The translations under genes and the position numbers were made by a program. Below the pieces are notes generated by a model, which ran no database searches, was not told where the DNA came from, and saw only the letters and a list, made by a program, of their open reading frames with translations. From Tetradesmus obliquus (taxonomy: Eukaryota > Chlorophyta > Chlorophyceae > Sphaeropleales > Scenedesmaceae), in NCBI GenBank assembly GCA_030272155.1, contig CP126204.1:3463501-3527500 (forward strand): DNA of 64,000 nucleotides, read 5' to 3'. Positions 44,702 through 55,968 of this stretch are shown here, piece by piece. How positions within the stretch are numbered: the stretch's first letter is position 1; every line of letters starts with the position of its first letter.

Positions 44702-45644
44702 GGCAGGCGCTCTGTTATAGCAGCTGCAGCTCCCTCAGCCACAGGCCGTGAATGTACTGATGTTACTCCTGCTTTTGAAGTGGCCAGTAGCTGCACATCT
44801 ATGAGTTGCTGGCGCTGTATGCTTGCGAGCAGCGCTGCCATAGCTGACATTGACAAGCAGTTTTCACTGACAAAGCAAGAGCCGCTGGTGACTCATTCTA
44901 CTGCTGGGTAGAACAACATGATGTTGTTCAGTATCAAAAGCTACAGCAACAGCAGCGGAGGCAAGCTGCATGCCCGTAGGCATGACTCTGCTGGGTGTAA
45001 CATGCAGTGGTGCGCCCACCTGCCAGGCAGCGTGCTGTGTTGGACTTGAGTATGCCACCCGGCCATACAGCAGCCACAGCCAGAGCCAGCCGCAGCAGCA
45101 GCGCCCCGCTGTGCATAAGCTCCAGCTGTGCCTCGCCTGGCTGCTGCTGCTGCTGCTGCTGCTGCGGCTCTGCGTGGCATATCCGCTGCTCTGCTGTGTC
45201 TGCTGCAGCTGCCAGCACAGGGCACAGGCCTGCTGCAGTCAGCTGCTGCGCCAGGCAGAGCGCATCTGACGTGTCCATGGCACTGTTGCTGTTTGCTGCG
45301 TCGTAGGTTGGCTGCAGCAGGCGTGTGAGGCAGTCCAGCAGCTGCTGCCAGCAAGTTGAGCTGAACCTGCTGACTGGACTGGGCTGGGCAGCAGGCTGTA
45401 GCTCTCCAACCAAACCCCTCTTGACTAGAACAGCCAATAAGAACACCAAATCTCTACCATTGTGGCTGCTGCTGGTCAATGGAGGCGCATACAGCTGCAG
45501 CTGCTCTACAATGCCACCCAAAACAGAAGCCAGCTGGGACCAGCTCTCGGACTGCCATTGATCAGCTGGCACATCCGCATGTGCCTCTAGAGCAACGCTA
45601 AAGCTGCTCCATATCTGGTGCCTGTCTGCTAGCTGCTGCTTCAT
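40962..45644 (-). CDS. MYND-type zinc-finger protein, about 1,315 residues, five exons
   Basis: Minus-strand exons 45644-45020, 44843-44624, 44531-44299, 44227-41602 and 41205-40962. The last three joins are firm; the one between 44624 and 44531 is a guess, because a better-looking acceptor (ccacaacag) gives another phase. N-terminus MKQQLADRHQIW; mostly helical Leu/Ala-rich sequence, a Leu run from a CTG repeat at 44628-44701, a Ser/Ala region, then a coding 24-base minisatellite. The C-terminus has the MYND finger CCCNNPDCANLDG...CVCARCNTAR, then YCCKACQVAHWQQHRPVCKQL, split by the intron at the same codon as in the paralogue at 27.9 kb, and an Ala-rich tail. MYND domains mediate protein-protein contacts; no SET or other enzymatic domain is visible. 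Confidence 0.82.
42998..43525 (-). repeat. Coding 24-base minisatellite in the MYND gene
   Basis: About 22 units of the 8-residue repeat GSAAAVAA or GSDAAAAA. The units nearest 43525 are nearly identical, while those nearer 42998 mix Asp and Ala variants. The unit is a multiple of three, so length changes keep the frame. Confidence 0.9.
43722..43815 (-). repeat. Three coding 30-base repeats
   Basis: Three near-perfect copies encoding LLPWLRCVQLM-type decapeptides in the large exon of the MYND gene. The frame is preserved. Confidence 0.9.
44628..44701. repeat. (CAG)n run, about 24 units
   Basis: One of the longest pure trinucleotide runs in the window. On the minus strand it reads CTG and would encode poly-Leu at the end of MYND exon 2 if my model is right. 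Confidence 0.95.
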
Positions 45645-46433
45645 GGGCCGTTACTGCAGGCACAGCTGTGCAGATGAGCTGTTTCGATGAAGCAGCATGC
45701 AGCGACGTACGTGTTACACTACGACAGCAAACAGACAATAAAAACACATAACGTCACGTACGGATGCTGTAGTGGCTAGCGATGTCTTTCTTCGCTACGC
45801 GACATGCGTGACTAACCACCCCCGCCCAGACCTCGAGTGACACCCAGACCTCACCGACGCCGCTACACTCCCATCCTTCGCAGTCCTGTTTCCTGCAATT
45901 TCGTCTGAAAGTTGCCCACGCGTCCAAAGTGCAGTGGTGTAGCACTGTCACAGCCCTGATTCAAAGCCTCCCAGGTCCTTGTAGTCCTCGAAAGCCACAC
46001 CAACAGTCGATCAAGATCACACATATGAATGGAAGTTTGCCCAATCAGCTCAGGGCTTTCACGTCCAGACTGAAACTGGTCAACCTACATAGCCTAGCCA
46101 GACTTGTACGCAAGCATGCCATCGGGGCAATCGCACACACCACCCTGCAGGACGCCCTGCTGCTGCCTGCTGTACACCTGTAGTACAGGGTTCTCAGAAC
46201 CGCGTGTAGCGTGGGTTTCCGTCTAAATGTCAGTTTGCCGCATCAGACCCATCATTGAAAGACGCCAAGCGAGGGTTCATCAGCTGTGAAGCCGCTGCGG
46301 TGGGCAAGTTTTTCACCAGCCACCAAAGCTAACAATGTGATGTGCAGTCTGTCTTCCTTTGATGTTGACTTCACCATTACATGATAGTCTCTAGCAGCAA
46401 CATGCAGCAATCTGCTGGCATGACTTGAACAAA
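45645..46433. other. Intergenic between MYND gene start and ODR4 end
   Basis: Both flanking genes run leftward, so this should hold the MYND promoter and the ODR4 3' UTR. No repeat or RNA gene seen. Confidence 0.4.
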
Positions 46434-49400
46434 TCACTGTCCCAAGTTCACGTAAGCCATGCCAACAGCCAGAGCCGCAACCACACCTGCAGCAGCAGCA
46501 CCCAGCACTGCTGCACTGCAGGAAGCCCCGCCGCTGCCCGCTGCGCCTGCAGCCACCTCGCTCATTGCTGCTCCTGCAACTATCTTTGGCTTCTTGGCTG
46601 CTGGTGCCTCCAGCTCAAGCACCTGGCTGGCCTGCAGGCCTGTCAGCTGCAGCTGCTGCTGTGCCTGCTCCAGTGCCGCCTCAGCGCCATCTGCCTCTGA
46701 CAGGTAGTCACACACCTGCAGCAGCAGCAGCAGAGTCAGGATCAGCATCAAGAGCTGAACAGCTGTGGCAAAGGCAGCACTGAGTGGTTTGGATGTTGAC
46801 AGGTCAGCCAGTCACACACAGGACGCTGTGACACAGCTGATCTAATATGACAGTTTGACCTGATGGGCACCGGCAAGCGGAAATCTCCTTGGTTTTCAAA
46901 GGCTGGCAGCTGCTTCAACATAAACGCTTCAACACGGTGTGAGTACAGTTTTGGAGCCAGCAGCACCACGACTCAAACGCTAACTAGCGCTGGTCAAAGG
47001 AGATGTGCTTGGCCTGCAGCTCGAAAGAGGCAATGCACGTGTGCCCAGCCGCACGCCTTGTTGCTCATTCTACATAATTTCAAACCACATCCTGCAAGCA
47101 CCCTTCCTAACGTCCAGCTGGTTGCTGAACAAGCCTCACCTGCAGGCCCAAGCTGCTCCAGGGCAGCAGCACCCTCCTTGCGAGCCCAACCCTGCTTCGC
47201 TTGCCAGCTCCAGCAGCAAGCAGCAGCGGGTGCGCAGCCGCACCAGCTGCATCCTGCTTTGCCTCATCTGCAGCTGCTGCAGCATCATCTTCCAGCAGCT
47301 GCAGGCGCGCCGCCAGACTGTTGATAACGTCACTTTTCAAATCCTGCAGGGCTTTGCCTACAGGATCACGCTTGTGCACGTACGCCAGCGCCTCTACTGT
47401 GCCATGGAGCCTGCAGCTGCCTAGCACATTGCTGCTGCTGCTGCCGACCTTGCCTGCAGCTGCACCGGGTGATCGCAGCGCTGCTGCTGCATGTGGAAGG
47501 CACAGCAGCTCAACAAGCGTCGCATCAGCAGCACCCGAACCGGCACTAGCTGGCAGTAGCTCTGTCAGTGGCTGGCTGCTGCTTGCAGGAACTTTGCCGT
47601 CCAGTGCTGCTACTGCTGCTGTGACGCGAGCGCTCTCTGCTGTGACTGCCTGCTGCAGCAGCTGCTGCAGCTGCTCCTGCGAGCTGCTTGCAGGAAAGCT
47701 GAAGTCAAACGAGTGGCTGCAGCGCAGGCACAAGAGGCTCGACAGCGAGGCCCCAAACTTGAGCTCAGTGGGTTTTAGGGTTGAGGCTGCTGTTGCTGCG
47801 CTGTTGGCCTGGCAACTTCGCATTGTGAACTTCCTGCTGGAAGAGTCAACATGCAGCAGCAGCAGCTCCTGTGGACCAGCAACTGACCCCACTGCTGATG
47901 GGGCGCTGATTCCACTAACCTCAGCAGTGAGTGCAGCAGCAGCTGCTGCGGCCTCTTTGCTGGCACTCAGCACACTGCTGCTGCTGCTGTCTGCAGCAAT
48001 GGCTGCGAGTGTGCTGCAGAGTTGGCTGCTGGCACTGCTGTAGCCTGACTCTGGTGCAAACAGGTACAAGCCCAGTACAGCAAGCCCTCCAGGCAGCATG
48101 CGAGAAGCCTGCAGTGCGTGCTCTGCTATCAGCTCTGACTCAAGGTCAATGCTGACAGCTGGCTCGTTTGACTTGACTTTTGAGCCCGCTTTCTTTGCCT
48201 TGGCTGCGGATGCTGCGCTGCCCTGGCTGATAATGAGCACCTGTGGCGGCAGCAGCCGCACCAGGAACCAAAGCACAGCAGCACGAGGGTGATGACAAGC
48301 AGAAGCAACTTGATATTTCTGTTTCCACGCCATAAGCTGGGTAGCTTGCCATACAGGATGCAATATGTTGCAGTGCTTGCGGGGTGCTCGCACCCCCCCC
48401 CCCCCCCCCCCAAAAGCACCCTAGACCCCAGTACTGGGCTGGTGCTAACGAGCCAAGCGATGTCTCTAGATGCTTGATTCAAGTATAATAATACAAGTAT
48501 AATAATACTTAATTAGATTTTTGAGGGCTCTTGGACCCGTTCGTGTTCAACCAAATTGGGCACTTTGACCCCAGTCACCAGTACTGCGATGTGTCGGGGG
48601 TGCCACAGTGGCGGTGCACTCGGGCTGCACTCGGGGCAGTGACGACACTGGTCGTCCTGAAACCCCCACATAAACTATATATAACGTTTGAAAGTATATA
48701 TCAGCCTTTTCCGCGTGCTGGGGGCGGTTGCAATGAGCAGCCTTTCCAGTACCGGCACTCGTCAGCCGATTCGACCGCTTTGGACCAGCTCGATCGCCCT
48801 GTTTTTCGCGCAAAAGGTGAAACATATTTGCTTAAATTTAATGTCAAGAGCCTCACGACATTTCTTCTCTTACTACAACAAAATCGCAGTTTACAGGTAG
48901 CAAATCACAGTCAACAGCGGATTTGACCGCTTTGGACCAACTCGATGTCCAAATAAAAACGCCAAAACAAAATATTAGTATCTCGTTCTGGCATACACGA
49001 AATTTGGCGATACCTTTCAAGCAGCTGAGAGAAATCGACATCGCTTGGGTGCTATCCCCGGCCCTGGACCCTGCTTCGGGGTGCGTGGGTGCTCGGCATG
49101 CAGTGCATGTTGGCAGCTGCTGGATCCCATTCAAGCCATGCATGCTGCCTCACAGCTGAGGTATGAGCTGCTGACTTGAACATAAATCAGCAATCATGCC
49201 CCTGATGCATGCTGCTCACCTGCTCTCCATCTTGGCTTGTGGTGGGCACAACTGCAGGTGCCAGGTCCCTGGAACCAACACTGGGCTTGCCCACAATCAG
49301 GCCCACCTGTTGAAGTCGCAACCACGAAGGAATTTCAGCATTGGTACAAGCATAAGTTAAGCGAAAACGTGGTTGCTGACCACTTTCCAAACATATACAG

Positions 49401-49601
49401 GCCTGCCTGCAACAGCAACCTCCACCAACTGCTGCAAGTGGAGAGCTACACTGGCACAAAGGACAGCAGCATGTCCCACTGCGCTAGATGAGGACAGACG
49501 CCTCCTCATTCGTGCATGCTTACATCTGCCTGCACACGGTTCTTCAGCAAGCCGTCGAAGTACTCTGAGATGCTCTCCTCTGCTTGCACGGCCTTCACCA
49601 T
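46434..49601 (-). CDS. ODR4: ODR4 homologue, four exons
   Basis: Exons 49601-49524, 49306-49220, 48240-47140 and 46715-46434, all phase 0, encode 515 residues. The N-terminus MVKAVQAEESISEYF and the next exon VGLIVGKPSVGSRDLAPAVV match the conserved start of the ODR4 family, followed by IDLESELIAEHALQASRMLPGGLAVLG-type sequence, the C-terminal YVHKRDPVGKALQDLKSDVI and SLAARLQLLED, RRVLLPW, and CDYLSEADG. The protein ends in a single hydrophobic anchor (AAGVVAALAVGMAYVNLGQ). In animals ODR-4 is a tail-anchored ER protein needed for trafficking of some membrane receptors, and the human protein partners the UFM1 protease UFSP2; the role in an alga is unknown. Central low-complexity Ser/Ala stretches are typical of this genome. 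The 979-base second intron contains an AT-rich island. Confidence 0.88.
48393..48411. repeat. Poly-C run of 19
   Basis: Nineteen consecutive C; poly-G in the sense of the ODR4 transcript, within its second intron. Confidence 0.9.
48480..49060. other. AT-rich island in an ODR4 intron with an internal direct repeat
   Basis: Composition shifts to AT-rich and the CAG/CTG vocabulary disappears. A ~30-base motif containing accgctttggacca and ctcgat occurs at about 48762 and again at 48916. Short tandem copies of acaagtataataat lie at about 48480-48507. It looks like an inserted element; I could not find clear terminal repeats. Confidence 0.5.
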
Positions 49602-50355
49602 GGTGCTACGCTGCTGCACTCAACTCGACAAGTACAGTTTTCTGCTAGTTCACACGACTAACGGTTGTGATCGCACGGTTCGTGAATTCCTTGGCCTGCA
49701 ACACCTCGCCCACCACCTGAAGCAGTAGAGAGCCTGACCGTTGAGCCCAACCTGTGCAAAAAGCAGAACCGTGGTATTACAGCAGTAGATTTGACTGTGC
49801 ATGGGTATGTCAACATGAGAACTTCTTCACACATACCACAGGTATGGTGACACCGTGAAGCGCAGCAGGCGGTGCAACCACCAACAGTTATGGCTGTAGC
49901 ACTCGCACACTGAAACATACCACTCCCCTCAGTAGCAAGCAGCTCAGTCGAATGCTAATGCACCTGCAGTAGTACTAGAAATTCAGGATATTCAAAAACC
50001 ACATGCACAGCAAGTGCTGAACAGGAAGACACAACAAACAAGCTTGTTGCAGCTCAACATACTGCACACCAAGCCATGCACTGACAGCAGCCTTGACGGT
50101 CAGACAGCCATGCTGCACAAAACAAAGCATATAGCTACCACAGGGGGCAGGCATGCACATTACGATAAAGATATCGACCATCTGCCGCAGTGGCATCACT
50201 CCCACGCACCCTTGCACTGCTGGCAAGTTCTCGAAACACGCTCACTCGCACTCCCCAGACACTCACAACAACACAACATGTAGCATACTACCTGCCAGCT
50301 ACACCACAACACCTTGGTACACAACACACAGCAACACACCAATCAGCCCGACAGT
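49602..50355. other. Intergenic upstream of ODR4
   Basis: Expected to contain the ODR4 promoter and the 3' end of the plastid membrane protein gene. No feature recognised. Confidence 0.4.
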
Positions 50356-50372
50356 CTACCGCCAGCGCTTGC

Positions 50373-50405
<33 letters not shown>

Positions 50406-51645
50406 CCTCCTCATCAATGGTTGTCCACTCAGCCTCCACCACCGGCCCTTCGCTGCCACCCTTGCTGCTGCTGCTGCTGTTGCCGAAATCACCCCAGCGC
50501 TGCTGCCCAAACTGGCTGCTGGGATCCACCCCAGCGCCCTGCTGCTGCGCTGCCTTGCGCCCCTGGCTGGCCAGCAGCAGACTCACAGGCACACTCACCC
50601 ACCACAGCAGCCAGAACACATTCAGCAGCTGCCACAGCAGCCCACTAAACAGCAGGCCTACAAAAGCCAGCGTGAGAGTAGCTTTGCCGAGCTGTGTGGA
50701 GCTAAATGAGTTGAACTGGCGCTTCCAAGTGGGTGCCATGCGCTTGGCGTCATCATAGAGTGACTTGAAGCGGCGGGAGACGCTGTACTCCTGGTCAAAA
50801 TCACGCACTGTCTCGTTGACCCACTTTTTGGTGCGGCCCACGCGGTCACTGCAAACAGAGAAACCAAGGCAATGTATGCATGTGGTGAGAACCTGTCGAG
50901 GGAAGCCCAGTGTTGTGTCACACAAATGCCGGTGTCAGCTGTTAAAAAGCCTTCTAGTTGCTGCTGCGGTAAGGTCATAACGATGGAAAGCTTGGCATAA
51001 GTGACTGCAGACACTTCACACACCCAGCCGCAAATGTAGCAGAGCAACCGCCTCCTCAAGCCGCACACACTGCAGTACTGCTGGCAGCATGGCCAGCCTT
51101 GTTCCAGCGTACTGCAAACGCTGCTTGCTGTCATTGTGCATGCCTTCTGGCAGCACCAAGCTGGCAGCACCAAGCAACAACAACTGCTGCTGTTACCGTT
51201 GACCATGCTTATCAAAGCACACGTGCAGTACCTGATTCCCCTGACAGTGCTGCTGCGCTCACCTGATGTTGTGCTCCGACTCCAGCTTCATGTATGTCCT
51301 GCGAACATTCTGCTCCGTCTCCTCATATGCTGCTGAAAACTTCTCCTTTGCCTGCTTGCTGGCTGCTGCTGCCTTTTCGTCCAGCTTCTGCTCCTGCACA
51401 AACTCCTGCACCCGCTGCTGCGCTGTCTCTGCAAACTCCTGCGCCTTCTGTGTGAAGGAGTTGCTGCTGGTGGTGTTGCTGGCTGCATAGCAAGGCGCCA
51501 CACGCCGACGCTGCAGCTGCAAGATGCCGCTGCCGCATGGCTGGGCACGCATGGCGATTGACCCCAGCCTGTTCATGTGCTGCTGTTGCGCAGGCCAGAG
51601 GCACCTGCTGCTGTTGCCTGTGCTGGCCAACATACCGTGCTGCAT
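50356..51645 (-). CDS. Plastid-targeted coiled-coil membrane protein, function unknown
   Basis: Two exons, 51645-51263 and 50848-50356, join in phase for 291 residues. Start chosen at Met 51645; Met 51633 and 51573 are alternatives. The first ~65 residues are Ser/Arg/Gln-rich with few acidic residues and end near RRRVAPCYAAS, typical of a plastid transit peptide. Then comes a charged helical region (AQEFAETAQQRVQEFVQEQK to EQNVRRTYMKLESEH), likely coiled coil, continuing into TKKWVNETVRDFDQEYSV. One long or two close hydrophobic helices follow (LTLAFVGLLFSGLLWQLLNV, FWLLWWVSVPVSLLLA), and the tail is Ser-rich and acidic (PVVEAEWTTIDEED). I do not recognise the family; the layout suggests a thylakoid or envelope protein anchored near its C-terminus. 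Confidence 0.75.
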
Positions 51646-53108
51646 GCTGGGTTCACCTTTTTTCGTGATTCGATCAGCTGCCTGACGTAATGAGTGCCTG
51701 CAGAGCAAGATTATGGTGAGGTGAGTGTTGGTGGCTCTGGAAGCACTGCTTAGGTGCAGGGACCGCGCATGGCAACGTGGAGCGCATGCATGCATGCGGC
51801 AATCGTATGAATCCAAGCTGTGAGTGACATTGAAGCGTTGCAAGTCTGCAGCTGCAGGATCGCCTTGCTGCCGAGTACCAGTCGCAGCGCAAACTGCACT
51901 GCAGTGCAGCAAGCACGTCGACGTGGCCGCATAATCGAGCATGACACGCATGCTGCATGACCTTCTTGATATTACTCTGACTTTTCTCACCTGTTGCTGG
52001 CTCACAAGCACAAACAAGCTCCAGAGGTCAACAGCAAGGCAGCAGTGGACCAAGGTGGGGCAGCACTTGCTCACAAAAAGAGGTGCATGCATGAATCCGA
52101 GCTCTTACATGATGATCTGCAGTGCAATGATTCAATAAGGGTGGGCTGCAAGAGCTTGGGGTACAGACCCTGTCAGTAACAGGTGGTTGTGGACCCTGTG
52201 CTAACTCACTGCAGTGCAGCCCACTGCTCAAGGTAGGGGCTTGGCTCCGCACTGCTAGCTTCGTGTGTTCGAATTGCATTACGGCAGCTCTTATAAACTA
52301 CACATCAAAGGCTTTATGATTGAGATGGCACACTGTGTCATGGTCGATTGTGTATTACACAACGCAACGGCCGTACAGCTCCTCACACTGCATCTTCAAA
52401 CTGCCATGGCCACTTCACAGTGATCATCATCTGAGTCGTGGCACACACCCACACCCCACCATAAAAACCCTCTCCGTGATGTAACAGATTTCATGCTCAA
52501 CTGGAACTCTTCATCACAAAAGTTGACCTCACTCAGATGTACACATGTGCTGTTTTCCTTCCCCTTCTTCCCGCATGCACGTGCTTCTTCAATTTGCAAC
52601 GTCACCACGCGGGTGGTACCAGAACTGCTGAGCTGCATCCGCATGAGGTAGACAGCAAAAGTAGGCTACTTTTATCGACTGAATACTGTCACACAACCGC
52701 CGTCACCAGGAGCTCTGCCTGCCTCAACTGCCGACTCTGTCAAGACCACAGCCCATGCAGTCAAACCCCATCTTGAGTAAAGAGCTTGAGGCATCCCAAG
52801 CCACCTACCAACTCAACCCGCAAAGTCGCACCACCACCCTCAAGAGCAACACAGCCTCCAGTGCAGATAAACAGCACTGCAGCACCACGTGTGCACCCCA
52901 CAGCTGGCAGTTGCTCCATTGCATCTACTTCAGCTGACAGCTGCCTTTTCACACGGCGCCACTGCCTACCCTGCTTGATGAACAAGGGCCTCAGCATATT
53001 GTGTATCGCAATTGCCGGCCGCTGGCAGTGCTTTCAAGCAACCACTGGCCCTCAAGGCAACCCCTGTACTTCCTCCTTCCCCTCTGCTTCATCTCAAATG
53101 CAGGGCCT
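51646..53108. other. Intergenic, no confident gene
   Basis: Contains short frames only, including an 82-codon minus-strand frame at 52396-52644 that I could not connect to splice sites or a family. Promoter of the 50.4-kb gene and 3' end of the lumen-protein gene should lie here. Confidence 0.4.
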
Positions 53109-55968
53109 TCACTTGCCGTTGATGCGATCTGTGATCTTGTCGTACACATCGTAGTAGCCCCTGTCCACCTTCTCACTGATGTTGGAGGCCTGCACAGCAG
53201 CAGCAGCAGCAGCAGCAACAGCAACAGCAATAGCAACAGCACGTCAAGTTCACAGGATTGTTAGCAGAGGTACATTGAATTGACGTTGGAGGGACGCAAC
53301 TTGCTGGCTACCATGACAGGTCAGCGTATTATATGTATAGATTGCAGAGCCACTGCACTCATCATCATCATGTTACACATCAAGCCAAAGCATCAACGCC
53401 AGAGCCACTGCACTGTCGAACAGCAGCATCATAATGAGCCACCTTGTAGCCTGGCACTGTGCGTTGGGTGACCACAAACCAAGCTCAGAGTTGTGCAATT
53501 GTGTGGCAAATCACCCCAGCCCTGAGTCCTGAGCTGCAGTGGTGTGCTCGCTTGCTGGCAAAGTAGCAGCTGGGAAACGGCGCAGTGCCGTCCGAAGCTA
53601 CGACTCCTCCAGCAGGCTGCCAGCACTTGCAATGCACACATGTTATGGCTGCGGTTGCAGCTGCTGAGTGCAGCATTAGTACAACCAACATGTACTGCAC
53701 TGTAGCAGGCCTAGGAGCTGCCAACTGACAAAATTATTTGCATTGGAGGTGCACAGATGCAGCAGATGCTGCTCTCGACCTCGTCGACCTCCTTGCCATG
53801 GCATGACAATGGCTACGCATGATGCAGCACCACCTCAACTACAGCGCAATCCAACATCTTTCACTGTTACTCCCGGCCTGCTTACTCACCGCCTTCTGCT
53901 TGCCCACGGTGTCTCTCTGATTCGTGCCACTGACTGAGTCGCCTCGCTGCCATGCTCTGCTAGCTGAGCACCATCAAGCCACAACTGTGCTACCACAAGT
54001 CAACTTTGTGCACTCACCGCCTTCTGCTTGCCAACGGTGTTGCCCTGCTTCATGATGCCAGTGGCCTCGTTGCCGAAGCGGCTCAGCCTGCCAGGCTGGC
54101 CCATCTTCTGCGCGCTGCGCACCAGGGGCCCGCGGCCCACGCCAAAAGGAGCAGCATCCGGATCCTTGGCGTTCTTCCTGCAAGCAGCGGTGGGCAGGTG
54201 GTTTGCAGGAAACGTGCGACTAGTGTGAGGTATGGCGCTGCGCACAAGGGGCCCCGGGCCGCGCCACACGCCGAAAGAAGCAGCATCAGGGTCCTTGGCG
54301 TTCATCCTGCAAGTACACAGCAGGCAGCGGTAAAGGGGTGCAGACACTAAGTGCTGCTTGATCTGGCATGGGGTGCGCCCGCACCACAAGAATGCGCCTG
54401 TGAATCCTTGCCATTCTTCCTGCAAGCAGCGAATACTAGCTCCTCCACTACGCACACCCTACACTGCTGTACGGCAGCTGTTGTCATACTCCTACTGGAC
54501 AGACACATGGCACATTGTTGGTGCACTCACTTGATCTGCTTGCCGGCATTCTTCAGTACACGCACGGGTGTGGTGCCCTGCTCCTGTGCACGCCCCCTGG
54601 GCGCAGCGTTGCTGCCAGGCGCCTGGAAGGGAATGTTGGTCTTCATGTTGTCTGGTGGTGACCACCAGCAACAGCAGCAGTAAATGCGACAGCAGCAGCA
54701 GCAGCAGCAGCAGTGAAATTGGTCAGCTTAAAGTCAGCTGTCACTGTACTGCTTGGCTGTACACCATGCTGCAACTGCAACATCCAGCAGCTCAGTGATA
54801 AAGCAGCATTGCTGGAGCAAACGCACGCGATCCTGTTGAGAGATGCTGTCACAGCTGATTACCAGCAGCTAAACGCCGATGCTGCTCAGAAATTGCAAAA
54901 CAACCAAGCAACGCTGTCTGCTGGCAGCGGCAGCAGCAGCAGCAGCAGCAGTAGCAGCAGCAGGGCTGGTCCAGCGATTTCTATGAGGTTCTGACAGCAG
55001 CTGCAGCACCGGCAGTGATCTGCACTGGTCTCCTGGCAACGTACTTCACTGGGTGGTCTCCTAGTAGAAGACCACCCACAGAAGTACGTTGCTAGCAGAG
55101 CATGGATTAGTAATCCAGCATTGCTTGAAGGTGCGCATTTACCACGGTCCTTTGCGAACCTGGAGCCGTATCAAGTTCGTTGTTTCACAGCCTTGGTCTC
55201 CTTGCTGACTGCTTGCTGCACACTGCAGTCTACAGTGCAGTCTACAATGCAATGAGTCTGTCATTGGCTGGCAAACGGGCTGTGTTTCCGTCGTGATACA
55301 CACAAACCAAGAAATCGTGCAGGAAGTGCAGTCCTGCAAGCCTCACCTGGCTTGGCAGCCCCTGGGGTGCCCTTTTCAACCAGCGCCCTGGTCTCTTCTG
55401 CCCCAGTGCTCTCAAATGCCTCGCGGGGCGCAGCAAAGGCCGGCGCGCCAGCCAGCAGCACCTGCAGGCACGATCCGCATTTCAAGCACACTTGTTTGAA
55501 TTTAACAGCAGCAGGGAGCCAGTGACAGGTCCAGTGGGCAAGCGAGCAGCACAGAGCCCTAGACAGAAAGGATCAATCTAGATTAGGGTGCAAGGCATTT
55601 GACCAGTGGCGGAGTGGCCAAGGATAGGTCATGCAAGCAGTATGTGCCCAAAACAACCGCTCTGTGCGCACATGCCTTGCTGCAGCGGGCTAGTAGCTTC
55701 ACTGTTGTAGCAAGCTGGCAGCCATCGTGTTGGCGGTGTCTCAGCTATTATATTGCTTTTAAATAAAATCTGTGCTGAGCTGTTGCAGGCTCACCAGAGA
55801 TGCAGCAAATGCACTGACAGCAGCTGGCACATTGACAGCCCTGTCATCAACAGCAGCCCTCACAGCGGGCAGCATGACACGCTGACGAGTGCCAACAGTT
55901 GCAACCAAGCGCCTGCTGGTTGCAGGGCTCGCTGCGAACGGCTTGTTGATGCCTGCGTACAGGGCCAT
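53109..55968 (-). CDS. Predicted thylakoid-lumen protein, five exons, function unknown
   Basis: Exons 55968-55795, 55461-55347, 54651-54531, 54177-54018 and 53189-53109, joined in phase, give 216 residues. The N-terminus is bipartite: a basic Ala/Ser/Arg stretch (MALYAGINKPFAASPATSRR...), then a hydrophobic core and lumenal cleavage signature (VSAFAASLVLLAGAPAFA before APREAF). No twin arginine precedes the core, so Sec-type transport is more likely than Tat. The mature part is ~140 residues, basic and Gly-rich: TNIPFQAPGSNAAPRGRAQE, KNAKDPDAAPFGVGRGPLV, GRLSRFGNEATGIMKQGNTV and the C-terminus SEKVDRGYYDVYDKITDRI. No known photosystem subunit or lumenal family came to mind. Introns contain echoes of exon 4 and a strong hairpin. 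Confidence 0.8.
53888..54425 (-). repeat. Echoes on both sides of a lumen-protein exon
   Basis: The acceptor side of exon 54177-54018 (KNAKDPDAAPFGVGRGPLV) is echoed upstream in the transcript at about 54224-54310 (NAKDPDAASFGVWRG) and 54395-54425 (decayed), each with the tgcag acceptor. The donor side (GNTVGKQKA) is echoed downstream at about 53888-53925. Confidence 0.82.
55037..55091. repeat. Strong hairpin in an intron
   Basis: Arms of about 23 bases with one mismatch (caacgtacttcactgggtgg and its near-complement ending gaagtacgttg) around a ~9-base loop. It lies in the second intron of the lumen-protein gene. Could be a small foldback element. Confidence 0.85.

Noticed and set aside
48531..48926. 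131-codon plus-strand frame in the ODR4 intron
   Set aside because: It lies in the AT-rich island, crosses an internal repeat, and shows no domain; probably chance.
52230..52300. gtgtgttcgaattgc resembling a tRNA T-arm
   Set aside because: No matching D-arm, anticodon arm or acceptor stem upstream.
52396..52644. 82-codon minus-strand frame
   Set aside because: No family signal, no linked splice sites, and it lies in a spacer; too weak to call.
55605..55690. tRNA-like stretch (ggcggagtggccaag)
   Set aside because: It resembles the 5' end of a tRNA-Ser/Leu, but no anticodon arm, T-arm or closing acceptor stem can be folded.
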